Part shown: piece by piece, positions 17,446-25,319 of the stretch | How the letters are laid out: every line of letters begins with the position of its first letter | Position numbering within the stretch: the stretch's first letter is position 1 | Assembly (NCBI GenBank): GCA_036260375.1 | Contig: DASZZZ010000087.1 | Coordinates: forward strand, 1-64,000 | Origin: DASZZZ01 sp036260375 | GTDB taxonomy: Bacteria > Actinomycetota > CADDZG01 > WHSQ01 | Reading direction: 5' to 3' | DNA length: 64,000 bases | Made by a program: the position numbers and the translations under genes | The notes under the pieces: generated by a model | Told to the model about the DNA's origin: nothing | Database searches by the model: none | Seen by the model: the letters and a program-made list of their open reading frames with translations, nothing else

Positions 17446-18779
17446 GTGAGTCCCTCCTCCAGCGCGCGCAGCGTCTCGGCCTCGATCTCGAGGGCTTCGG
17501 AGCGCCCGGGAGCCGCGACCATGTACTCGACGATCCCGCGCCGCGCCTCGTCCTCGATCAGGATCACGACGCCGTGGCGGTCACCCGGCGACAGGAGCAG
17601 CCCGCGCTCGCGCAGGATCTCCAGCGTGCGCTCGAACGGCGGGCAGCGCACTTTGTTGCGCGTGAGGATCGTGTAGCGGTCGCCGTAGTCGCGTCCGAAG
17701 AGGCGCTGCGCGACGACGTGTACGTGCGTGCAGCCTCCGAGACGGCCGTTGATCTCGGTGAAGACGACGCGGTCGTCGGTCGTCTTGAGCGCATCGCAGT
17801 TGATCTTGCCGCGATAGCCCGTGTCGCGCGCGATCGACGCGAGCTGCATCGAGACACTGAGGAACTCGCCGAGCTGGTAGGGCCCGAGCGTCGACGTGGG
17901 GATCTCGAAGCCGACCCACAGCGGCTCCATCCGCATGTCGCCGTAGTTGAGGAGCTCGGGCCGCGCCGCGCCGGGCGCGATGTCGAGCTCGCTGTAGACG
18001 GTCGAGACGTTGTCGTAGTACGCCTCGAGGATCAGCGTGGTGTTGCGAGGGCCGATGAGCCGGTCCCACAGGTCGTCGGCGACGCGCAGCAGGTCGTCGC
18101 GGCCCCCGACCTGGACGATCTCGGTCGAGCCCGACGGCGACTCGACCTCGTTGCGGCTCACGATGACGTTGCCGCCCCCGCCCGCCGCGAGGTCCTGCTT
18201 GACGATGACTCGCCCGGTGACGTCGAAGATGTCCTGGATCGCCACGCGCATGTGCGCGCGCGTCGAGCACACCGCGCCCTCGGCGACCGGGACTCCGTGA
18301 CCGGCCGCGATGCGCCTGAAGTAGAGCTTGCTGTTGAGGGTCTCGGCGCAGCCCTCGTGCAGCGCCGGCAGCGCCCCGCCCTCGACGTCGAGGCCGAGAT
18401 GCTCGGCGAGCCACGCGACCGCGCGGTCGAAGTAGTACGCCTTGACGTCCCACTGCTGGGACGTCGGAAGGATGCGCTTGACGTGGTCGAGCATCTCCGG
18501 CGACGACAGCACGTCGAACGTCACGAGCGTGATGTCGTCGGGGTACACGTCCGGCGTGATGACGTGCATCGTCGACGTGTCGACGCCGTTGATCTCGCCC
18601 ATGTAGCGCATGAACGCGTCCGACATCGGCGTCGGGCACACGAGAGCGTCGCCGTCCTGCATGAGCCACGCGAGGCGCTGCGACGCACCGGCGCTTCCGC
18701 ACTTCTCCTTGTACGACATGCGCCACGGCTCGCCGACCATGGCGTCGCAGTCGACGTTGCCGACGAACAGGGTGCTCAT
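17442..18779 (-). CDS. Pre-ATP-grasp (PGM1-type) peptide ligase
   Basis: The 445-residue protein opens with LFVGNVDCDAMVGEP, typical of the pre-ATP-grasp domain of PGM1-type ligases. The ATP-grasp core follows (VIVKQDLAAGGGGNVIVS) and ends in VVFTEINGRLGGCTHVHV, with a C-terminal domain after it. Known members join a non-proteinogenic amino acid to a peptide or second amino acid, as in pheganomycin and resorcinomycin synthesis. It overlaps genes on both sides by 4 nt. The call rests on remembered family motifs and needs a profile search. Confidence 0.78.
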   Translation of the reverse strand: MSTLFVGNVDCDAMVGEPWRMSYKEKCGSAGASQRLAWLMQDGDALVCPTPMSDAFMRYMGEINGVDTSTMHVITPDVYPDDITLVTFDVLSSPEMLDHVKRILPTSQQWDVKAYYFDRAVAWLAEHLGLDVEGGALPALHEGCAETLNSKLYFRRIAAGHGVPVAEGAVCSTRAHMRVAIQDIFDVTGRVIVKQDLAAGGGGNVIVSRNEVESPSGSTEIVQVGGRDDLLRVADDLWDRLIGPRNTTLILEAYYDNVSTVYSELDIAPGAARPELLNYGDMRMEPLWVGFEIPTSTLGPYQLGEFLSVSMQLASIARDTGYRGKINCDALKTTDDRVVFTEINGRLGGCTHVHVVAQRLFGRDYGDRYTILTRNKVRCPPFERTLEILRERGLLLSPGDRHGVVILIEDEARRGIVEYMVAAPGRSEALEIEAETLRALEEGLT

Positions 18780-19174
18780 GACCGCGCCTCCTGCGCCACG
18801 GGCCGGTTCCGGGCCTTGTCCTCGACACCTGCCTTGAACTCCGTCGCATCCAGCACGAAGCGGTCGTGCGTGCCTTCGAGGATCGCCTCGCGGCCGTCGT
18901 TGGCCGCGACGCGGAACGTGAGCCGACGCCCGCGTACCTCCGCCAGCGTGGCCTCGACCGTCACGACCCATCCGACGGGCGTCGCGGCGAGATGGCGCGC
19001 CGAGTGCGCGGCCCCCACCGTCATCTTGCCGGGCGACAGGGCGTTCTCGATCGCGCGCATGCACGCGACTTCGCCGAGCCACAGCAGCACCGGCGTCGCC
19101 AGCACCTCGGCGTCGTTGGCCCAACGGGTCGCCGCGTCGTCGGCGGTGACCTCGTGGGTCAGCGTCGCGCTCAT
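18776..19174 (-). CDS. Fluoroacetyl-CoA-thioesterase-like (FlK family) hotdog protein
   Basis: The 132-residue hotdog-fold protein aligns well with FlK of Streptomyces cattleya. The putative catalytic residues keep their spacing: Thr27 in LATPVLLWLGE, Glu35, and His61 in SARHLAATP; the spacings of 8 and 26 residues equal those of FlK Thr42/Glu50/His76 as I recall them. A thioesterase in this operon could free an acyl group from CoA or protect the cell from a reactive acyl-CoA. The ATG overlaps the acyl-CoA dehydrogenase stop. The substrate is not inferable. Confidence 0.84.
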   Translation of the reverse strand: MSATLTHEVTADDAATRWANDAEVLATPVLLWLGEVACMRAIENALSPGKMTVGAAHSARHLAATPVGWVVTVEATLAEVRGRRLTFRVAANDGREAILEGTHDRFVLDATEFKAGVEDKARNRPVAQEARS

Positions 19175-20361
19175 GCCTGGACGGAAGCGGTCCATGCGCT
19201 CTCCTCCGGCTTCGTCTGCCTCCATTCCCGCACCATCTGGTTGAAGATGTTCTTGCGCTGCATCTCGGCCGTGCCGCCCGCGATCCGCGTGCCGAGCGCG
19301 TCGCCGACGGCGATGGCGATGGGCCCGTGCATGTAGCCGACGTGGCCGAAGATGTTCATCGCATGCTGCGTCGCCTGACACAGGCCTTCGCATCCCACGA
19401 GCTTCGCGATCGAGCACGTCGCCGACGCGCGCGGGTCGTCGTCGAGGAGCTGCTCGATCCCCGTGAACGAGATCGCACGCACGGTGTCCATGGTGACGCG
19501 AAGCTCGGTGAGCCGGCCTTGGACGTACTCGTGGTTCGCGATCGCCGTCTTGAACGCATGACGCTCGTGCGCGTACCGGAGCGCGTCGTTCAGCATCGGC
19601 TCGATGAACCCGGCCGCGATGACGCCGTAGAGGACCCGGTCGAGGCAGATGATGTTGTAGATCGACTGGAGCCCGCCCCCCGGCTCGCCGAGGACGTGCT
19701 CGGGCCCGAGCTCGACCTCCTCGAAGACGAGGGGCCCGGTCGGGCTCGTGCGGTTGCCGAACATGTGCTCGGGCTCTCCGCGCGCCACGCCCCGAAGCGA
19801 CGACTCGACGAGGAAGATAGTGATGTCGTGCGGCGCGAGCTCCGGGATGCGCGCGAGCACGAGGGCGACGTCTGCGACCGGCGCGTTGGTGATGTGCTGC
19901 TTCTCGCCGCTCATCACGTAGCGCTCGCCGTCGCGCCGGGCGTGGCAACGTATGCGCGCGACGTCGGACCCGCCGGTCGCCTCGGTGAGCGCGGTCGACG
20001 CGACGCCCCCGGACAGCAGCACGGGCAGGAAGCGCTCGCGCTGCTCGTCCGTGCCCAGGTTCACGACCGCTCGTACGACGCCGGCGTGCGCCACGAGCGA
20101 GAGCAGGAAGCCGAGATCGCGCGTCGACGACGCGAGGCCCTCGAGGGCGACGGCGAACTCGCGCCACGTCAGTCCGTCGCCGCCCATGGACGCCGGCACG
20201 GGGATGCGCCACATGCCGAGACGCGCGAGCTCCTTCCATGCCACGTCGTCGAGGCGTCCGTCCTCGTAGCACGCGCGCGCGTTCGGGGCGACGTAGGCGG
20301 CTCCGAAGTGGCGGAACTTCTCCCGCAGCTCGCGTTCCGTGTCAGCCGATGTGCGCGGCAC
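19171..20361 (-). CDS. Acyl-CoA dehydrogenase family flavoprotein
   Basis: The 396-residue protein has the acyl-CoA dehydrogenase fold: TALTEATGGSDVARI (flavin-binding loop), YVMSGEKQHITNAP, and a C-terminal helical domain with GGTAEMQRKNIFNQMV. It begins at a GTG with AGGAGG eight bases upstream, overlapping the aminotransferase by 20 nt. It probably desaturates a CoA thioester or oxidises a carrier-bound unit for the cluster, and it is coupled to the FlK-like thioesterase that follows. Members of this family in biosynthetic clusters vary widely in substrate. Confidence 0.88.
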   Translation of the reverse strand: MPRTSADTERELREKFRHFGAAYVAPNARACYEDGRLDDVAWKELARLGMWRIPVPASMGGDGLTWREFAVALEGLASSTRDLGFLLSLVAHAGVVRAVVNLGTDEQRERFLPVLLSGGVASTALTEATGGSDVARIRCHARRDGERYVMSGEKQHITNAPVADVALVLARIPELAPHDITIFLVESSLRGVARGEPEHMFGNRTSPTGPLVFEEVELGPEHVLGEPGGGLQSIYNIICLDRVLYGVIAAGFIEPMLNDALRYAHERHAFKTAIANHEYVQGRLTELRVTMDTVRAISFTGIEQLLDDDPRASATCSIAKLVGCEGLCQATQHAMNIFGHVGYMHGPIAIAVGDALGTRIAGGTAEMQRKNIFNQMVREWRQTKPEESAWTASVQA

Positions 20362-21721
20362 GTTCCCCCTCCTCCTGCGCGTCCGTGGGCGCGCCGGTCG
20401 CGAGCGCTTCGACGACGGCGAGCGCGCGGTCGAGCCGTTGCAGCAAGTCGACGATCTCGTCCGGCGTGATCGTCAGCGGCGGAGCGACGAGGATCGCGTC
20501 GACGCAGGCTCCGGTCGCGGCCGGGTAGACGACGAGGCCCTCGTCGAAGCACGCGCCGACGAGGCGGCGCGTGACGCCGTCCTCGGGCGCGAACGGCGTG
20601 CGCGTGGCGCGGTCGGCGACGAGCTCGACGCCGAGCAGGAGCCCGCGGCCGCGCACGTCGCCGACGATGCGGTGGGTGCGTGCGAGCCGCCGCAGCCCCT
20701 CTTCGAGCCGAGCGCCGGTCGAGCGCGCTGCGTCGACGAGGCCCTCGTTCTCGAGCGCGTCGAGGACCGCTCCCGCGGCCGCCGCGCCGACCGGGTTGCC
20801 GCTGTAGGTGTGGCCGAAGACCTCGGAGCCGCACCGGGGGCCGATCGCGTCGACGACGTGACGCCGCATCAGCACCGCGGCGATCGGCGCGTACCCGGCG
20901 CTGACGCCCTTGCCGATCGTCATCACGTCCGGCACGACGCCCTCGGCGTCGCACCCGAACCACGTTCCCGTGCGCCCGAGGCCGGTCATGATCTCGTCCG
21001 CGATCAGCAGGACGTCGTGACGGTCGCACGCGTCGCGCAGCCTGCGCAGGTATCCGACCGGAGGTGCGAGCGCGCCACCCGCGGCGCCCACGACGGGTTC
21101 GACGATCGCCGCGGCGACGGTGTCCGGCCCCGCGTCGCCGAAGACGCGCTCGAAGTCGTGCGCGCATGCGCCGCCGCACGTCTCGGGCACGAGTCCGACC
21201 GGGCACCGGTAGCAGTACGGCGCGACGGCGCGCGGCCAATCCGCGAGCAACGACGTGTAGTTCGAGCGTCGCCCGGTGTGACCGGTCGCCGAGAGCGCGG
21301 CCGCGGTGACTCCGTGATAGCTCATGTCGCGCCCGACGACCTTGGTCTTCGACGGCCGGCCGCGCGCCTGCCAGTACCGGATCACGATCCTGATAGCCGC
21401 TTCGGTCGCCTCCGAGCCGCTGTTGGTGAACAGCACGTGGTCGAGGTCGCCGGGGGCCCGGCGCGCGAGCTGTTCGGCGAGCGCGGTCGTCGCGGACGAG
21501 ACGAACTGCGTGCGGTACAGGAACGCGACGCGCGCGGCCTGGTCCGCCATCGCGGCCGCCACGTCGTGTCGTCCGTGTCCGATGTTCGCCGCGATCGCAC
21601 CGGAGCACGCGTCGAGGTAGCGGTTGCCGGCGTCGTCGACGAGGTACACGCCGTCGCCGCGCACGATCGTCGGGTAGCGCTCGTCCGCGTCCGGAACCAG
21701 AAGCGCGCCCGGCGTCGTCAC
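20342..21721 (-). CDS. Class III PLP aminotransferase
   Basis: The 459-residue enzyme has the class III signature: NSGSEATEAAIRIV (100-113), LLIADEIMTGLGRTG (Asp242 to the PLP nitrogen) and Lys271 in MTIGKGVSAGYAP. It is the only member of the LysJ/acetylornithine aminotransferase superfamily in the operon, so it could take the LysJ role on the AmCP semialdehyde, or act elsewhere on an omega-amino group. The GTG overlaps the stop of the zinc-ribbon peptide gene (GTGA). With the DegT enzyme the operon has two aminotransferases. Confidence 0.88.
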   Translation of the reverse strand: MTTPGALLVPDADERYPTIVRGDGVYLVDDAGNRYLDACSGAIAANIGHGRHDVAAAMADQAARVAFLYRTQFVSSATTALAEQLARRAPGDLDHVLFTNSGSEATEAAIRIVIRYWQARGRPSKTKVVGRDMSYHGVTAAALSATGHTGRRSNYTSLLADWPRAVAPYCYRCPVGLVPETCGGACAHDFERVFGDAGPDTVAAAIVEPVVGAAGGALAPPVGYLRRLRDACDRHDVLLIADEIMTGLGRTGTWFGCDAEGVVPDVMTIGKGVSAGYAPIAAVLMRRHVVDAIGPRCGSEVFGHTYSGNPVGAAAAGAVLDALENEGLVDAARSTGARLEEGLRRLARTHRIVGDVRGRGLLLGVELVADRATRTPFAPEDGVTRRLVGACFDEGLVVYPAATGACVDAILVAPPLTITPDEIVDLLQRLDRALAVVEALATGAPTDAQEEGERAAHIG

Positions 21722-21969
21722 GCGCCGCCGCCGGTGCCGGTAACGCCGCCGTCGTCGGACGCCACGACCTGTTGCGGCACGAGGTCCTGCCCGCACCACG
21801 GACAGTAGTGATCTCCGAGCTGGACGTTCGCCTCGTAGTCACAGTCGTTGGACGAGCAGATGACGACGATGGCTACCGCGGTGGTGGCGATCGTTCCTTG
21901 CACCTGTGGAACGGAAGGATCGTCGTGCGGAAGTGACGAAGATGCCGTCACGTCGACATGGTCCCCCAC
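21718..21969 (-). CDS. Small zinc-ribbon protein with a Gly-rich tail (carrier or substrate peptide?)
   Basis: The 83-residue protein has an Asp-rich N-terminus, a hydrophobic stretch (TTAVAIVVICSS) and four cysteines, Cys38, Cys43, Cys56 and Cys59, spaced C-x4-C-x12-C-x2-C like a zinc ribbon. The tail is SDDGGVTGTGGGA. It starts at a GTG with GGAGGTG upstream. It is not a LysW: the EDWGE end is missing. Its place directly before an aminotransferase and near a PGM1-type ligase makes a second carrier or a ribosomal peptide substrate possible. I do not recognise the family. Confidence 0.72.
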   Translation of the reverse strand: MGDHVDVTASSSLPHDDPSVPQVQGTIATTAVAIVVICSSNDCDYEANVQLGDHYCPWCGQDLVPQQVVASDDGGVTGTGGGA

Positions 21970-22017
21970 TCATCCACCTCCCCCCGTGCGCGGATATACC
22001 GCGCCTCTATCTACTCG

Positions 22018-23088
22018 TCAAGGTCTGGGTACTGCGTCGGTGCGTGTGTGTTCGGACGCGTCTGAGCGCAACGACCGCGCGACCGCCGTCGCCTGCGCGA
22101 GCACCGCGTCGTGGTCGGCGAGCAGGGCGGCGAAGCGCGCCTCGAGCCTCGGCGCCATCGCCCGCGGCTCCCACCGGCCCTTGGCCGCGTGGATGCGTAT
22201 CGCGGTCCAGTGATGCGCGAGCCGGTCGACGCGCCGCCCGAGGCGCGCGAGTGGCTCCATGCCGAGCCTGTGGCTCGCGGTGTAGAGGAACTCGGCGTGC
22301 AGTGCGGTCGAGTCGAGCGCGATGGCGCCGACGGCGAACAGCTCTTCGAGGGCGTCTTCGCCGTCACCCGCGTCGCAGCGCTCGACGACCGTGCGCGCGT
22401 AGCGCGCCAGCCCGGGAAGTCCCGCGAACGCGTGATCGTCGTCGCGCCTGAAGCGCGCGACGTTGTCGTCGAGGACGCCTCCGACCCAATCGGGGGTGAG
22501 CTCGGGGAACGAGTCTCCGAACGAGATCTCGAGGATCTTGTGCTCGATGGCACTGCCCGCGAAGAACCAGTCCCGCTCGTTCTCGACGGTGTTGCCGGAC
22601 CCGCGCGCGGCGTCCAGCTCGTCGAGCGACAGGGGGCCTTTGTACGCGGGCGGCACCGCGTCCAGCACGTAGGCCTGGTTGGCCTCGTCGTCGTAGCCGT
22701 ACACCACGACGAGATGCGCGCTGTGGACGTCGCGGTACGCGGGGCGGAACGGCAGGAAGTAGTTGTCGACCGCCACGATGGCGGGCTCGCCGCCGTCGAC
22801 CGAGTCGCGTACGCGCGTCCACGCGTCGGCGGGATCGTCCGGGACGTGCCAGCGCGACGACACGGGGTGGAACGGAGCCAGGCTCTCCACGAGCGAGCCC
22901 CAGCGGCACGGGTAGTAGTACTCCTCCGGACGCGCGTCGCCCGGCGGATAGTAGAAGTCCCACGCGGCTCCGAGCACGACCGTCGGATCGTGACCGTGGT
23001 ACAGCAACAGCGACGCGATCGACGTGTGCAGGCATCCGACGAGGTCGTGACGCCACAGCTCCATGCGCGGCAGGCGGATCGCGCTCAT
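22018..23088 (-). CDS. BtrH-like acyltransferase (papain-like fold)
   Basis: The 356-residue protein matches the BtrH N-terminal domain, with a Cys19 nucleophile in VGCLHTSIASLLLYHG, His125 in VHSAHLVVVYGYDD and Asp143 in AYVLDAVPP. A helical C-terminal region follows, as in BtrH_N plus DUF4872 proteins. BtrH moves an acyl group from an acyl carrier protein to an amine in butirosin synthesis. No acyl carrier protein is encoded nearby, so the donor here may be a carrier such as LysW, or a CoA ester. The ATG overlaps the preceding stop. Confidence 0.8.
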   Translation of the reverse strand: MSAIRLPRMELWRHDLVGCLHTSIASLLLYHGHDPTVVLGAAWDFYYPPGDARPEEYYYPCRWGSLVESLAPFHPVSSRWHVPDDPADAWTRVRDSVDGGEPAIVAVDNYFLPFRPAYRDVHSAHLVVVYGYDDEANQAYVLDAVPPAYKGPLSLDELDAARGSGNTVENERDWFFAGSAIEHKILEISFGDSFPELTPDWVGGVLDDNVARFRRDDDHAFAGLPGLARYARTVVERCDAGDGEDALEELFAVGAIALDSTALHAEFLYTASHRLGMEPLARLGRRVDRLAHHWTAIRIHAAKGRWEPRAMAPRLEARFAALLADHDAVLAQATAVARSLRSDASEHTRTDAVPRP

Positions 23089-23714
23089 GCGGGCGGCCGC
23101 ACCATCGTCATCGCGAAGAGATGCATCGCGACGTTGTCGGGCAGGACGATACGCGCGAGGGGCTCGGAGCGGCCGACGGCGACGCGCTGCCGCCATATCA
23201 CCGGCGCGAAGCCCTCCTGGGTGTGGCGTGGGTAGTGCATGTGCGGACAGCGGAACGCCTCGAGCTCGCCGAAGCGCGGTGCCGTCTGCGGCCAGAAGTC
23301 CGACAGGCGCAGCCACTCGTACTCCACCGCTCCCGACAGGAAGTGCAGCGCGACGAGGTCCTCGCTGCGGCGTTCGCTCGCGCCCAGCACGTAGATCCAG
23401 TCGTAGACACCGGGCGTGACGTCGATCGTCTGTCCCGCGCACGACAGGTTGTTGAGGGCGCCGTCGTCCTTGCTCGGGAACCTGAACGGAACGCCGCCCA
23501 CCGCGACGGTCGATCGCCCCGGTGGCAGCGTCTCGGCGGGGAACGTGTTGCCCCATACGTTGAAGCTCCCGTCGCGACGATCGTGCGCGTACGAGATGCC
23601 GTCGCCGTCGAAGTGCGCGTCGAGCTCGACGACCTCGTATCGCATGGAGACGTCGGCGTGCTCCCACACGCCGGACGACGAAGCAACGACGTACCTAGGA
23701 TCGGCTACGCCCAC
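23085..23714 (-). CDS. Beta-sandwich protein of unknown role
   Basis: The 209-residue protein is rich in predicted beta strands. The stretch GGVPFRFPSKDDGALNN followed by GQTIDV resembles the beta-sandwich modules attached to some actinobacterial glycoside hydrolases, where a similar GVxFxWP...DN...GQTI pattern occurs. No catalytic motif or signal peptide is visible. A GAGGGAGGGGGG ribosome site precedes the GTG. It is coupled by a 4-nt overlap to the BtrH-like gene, so it may be a binding partner or an epimerase-like enzyme. I do not assign a function. Confidence 0.7.
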   Translation of the reverse strand: MGVADPRYVVASSSGVWEHADVSMRYEVVELDAHFDGDGISYAHDRRDGSFNVWGNTFPAETLPPGRSTVAVGGVPFRFPSKDDGALNNLSCAGQTIDVTPGVYDWIYVLGASERRSEDLVALHFLSGAVEYEWLRLSDFWPQTAPRFGELEAFRCPHMHYPRHTQEGFAPVIWRQRVAVGRSEPLARIVLPDNVAMHLFAMTMVRPPA

Positions 23715-23776
23715 ACAACCCCCCCTCCCTCTCGCGCATTAGACAGCGCGCTCTACGGGCTCGTCAACAGGGAGTT

Positions 23777-24673
23777 TCAGGACCAGGCAATAGAGCATGC
23801 TTTGAGGGTGTTTGCAAGCTTCGCGGCGAACGCGCGTACGAGCGTCCCCGCGTGGTCGCGGTCCGGATTGAGCTCGGTGACGGTGATCGCGGCGAGCTTC
23901 GGGCTCGCGGCGAGCGTGCGGACCGCGTCGAGCGCGCCGTCGAGCGTGAGGCCCGAATACAGGTTCGGGACGTCGGCGATCGGAAAATCGACGAACTCGA
24001 CGACGTCGACGTCGAAGTGCAGGACGTAGGCGTCGACCCGCTGCTCGATCGCCGTCCGCACCGCGGTCGCCGCCGTCTCGTCGACGTCGGTGAACGGAAC
24101 CCGAACGAACGAGCCGCTCTCGAGCCACTCGCGCTCGGTGTCGTAGAGCTCGTCGGGGACGTAGCCGTAGAACACGACACGTTCCTCCGGCAGCAGCGGA
24201 CGGCGCGGGCCGACGGCGAGCAACTCCGGCGTGCCGCGCCCGACGACGTGGGCCGCGCCCATCGAATCCATGATCCCCGTGCGCGTCGTGTCGGGGGTGT
24301 TGAGGTCCGTATGCCCGTCGACGTAGACGAGGCCGAGCGACGGCCACCGGCGCGCGGCCCCCGCGACCACGCCGAAGGTCACCGTGCAGTCACCCCCGAG
24401 CACGAGACAGCGCCCGTGCCGCGCGCACGCGGCGTCGACCGCGTCGGCGACGGCCGCGGCGGTCGCGACCACGGCGTCGAGGTTCTGGTGCCGCCGTCCG
24501 GCGCGCGTCAACCGGCTCACCGCAGTCGGGACGTCGCCGGCGTCGTGCACCTCGACGTCGGGTGCGAGCGCGTCGGCGAGCCCCGCGCGCCGCAATGCCG
24601 CCGGCGCCTTCTCCGACCCCGGCCACCACGCCCCCGCGCTCGAGGGCGCTCCCACCAGGGCCAAGGTCGCCAC
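23777..24673 (-). CDS. Arginase/agmatinase-fold hydrolase, first gene of the AmCP operon
   Basis: The 298-residue protein has the ureohydrolase fold. Two metal motifs are intact: VDGHTD (Asp119, His121, Asp123) and HFDVDVVEFVD (Asp221, Asp223). The first metal motif, normally GGDHS, reads GGDCT, so a metal-binding His is replaced by Cys96. The GTG start is supported by GGAGGAGG four bases upstream. It probably removes urea or a related group from a guanidino or amidino compound, or has a changed chemistry. It is the first gene, 62 nt before the next. Confidence 0.82.
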   Translation of the reverse strand: MATLALVGAPSSAGAWWPGSEKAPAALRRAGLADALAPDVEVHDAGDVPTAVSRLTRAGRRHQNLDAVVATAAAVADAVDAACARHGRCLVLGGDCTVTFGVVAGAARRWPSLGLVYVDGHTDLNTPDTTRTGIMDSMGAAHVVGRGTPELLAVGPRRPLLPEERVVFYGYVPDELYDTEREWLESGSFVRVPFTDVDETAATAVRTAIEQRVDAYVLHFDVDVVEFVDFPIADVPNLYSGLTLDGALDAVRTLAASPKLAAITVTELNPDRDHAGTLVRAFAAKLANTLKACSIAWS

Positions 24674-24881
24674 GCCGCCTCCTCCGTGCCGCTCCGGGAC
24701 TTCCGACGTCGCTGAGCCGATCGTCGCGCGCCGCAATCGCCATCCGCCGCGCGGCCGTCGTGCGCGCCGCTGTCGCGCACGACCGACGCCGGCACGCGAA
24801 GTCTCGCCACACTACTAATGGCATCGATTGAGATCCCGACGCGCCGACATGTCGCGCCGGCGTCCGGACGATAGCTCGTGC
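24674..24881 (-). promoter_or_regulatory. Leader/promoter gap of the AmCP operon
   Basis: This 208-nt gap separates the arginase-type gene from the first small membrane protein of the RHS array, and it is the only sizeable gap at the head of the operon. The one A/T-rich spot, around 24812-24836, contains CATTAGTAGTG when read on the minus strand and could hold a -10 element. I see no convincing -35 and no operator-like palindrome. Placement of the promoter here is an inference from gene layout. Confidence 0.3.
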
Positions 24882-25199
24882 CTAGTGCTGTTCTCCCGAC
24901 GACGTCGCGTCGTCGTGCGGGCCGTCCCGGCGCGGCCCGGGGCGGTAGCGATCCTCTCCGATCCATCCGCACAGCCAGCCCAGCGGATACAGCGCCAGCA
25001 GGACGACGCCCACCATGCCGAGGTCGCGGCCCGCCGCGGCTCCGATCGGAGCCATCGCACACGTCGCCGCGACCGCTAGCACGACGACGACCGCGAACAG
25101 CGGTTTCGGTGGGCGGTGCCTCTGCCGCCACAAGCGCCGGCTCAGGAAGCCGATGACCGCGCCCATCAGCGCGGCCGCCGCGAGCGCTATCGCCGCCAC
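24882..25199 (-). CDS. Small membrane protein, three helices (array)
   Basis: The 105-residue protein has hydrophobic segments near residues 3-20, 34-55 and 61-80, and a polar, His/Asp-rich tail. The GTG follows a GGGAG ribosome site. It is the gene of the array nearest the AmCP operon and could be cotranscribed with it, but its layout matches the other small membrane proteins up to 34 kb. I do not recognise a family. Confidence 0.55.
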   Translation of the reverse strand: MAAIALAAAALMGAVIGFLSRRLWRQRHRPPKPLFAVVVVLAVAATCAMAPIGAAAGRDLGMVGVVLLALYPLGWLCGWIGEDRYRPGPRRDGPHDDATSSGEQH

Positions 25200-25319
25200 G
25201 GTAGCTCCCGCGCGCGAACGTATGTCGTCATCGTCGAGGCCGACGACGATAGCTCGCCGGTGAGGAACGGCAACGCAGACGTCGCAGGTGACGTCGGTCG
25301 TGGCCGTGGCGCATCCCTC

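Noticed and set aside
21718..21969. A second LysW
   Set aside because: It has four cysteines but lacks the acidic tail ending EDWGE that carries the substrate, so I describe it only as a zinc-ribbon peptide.
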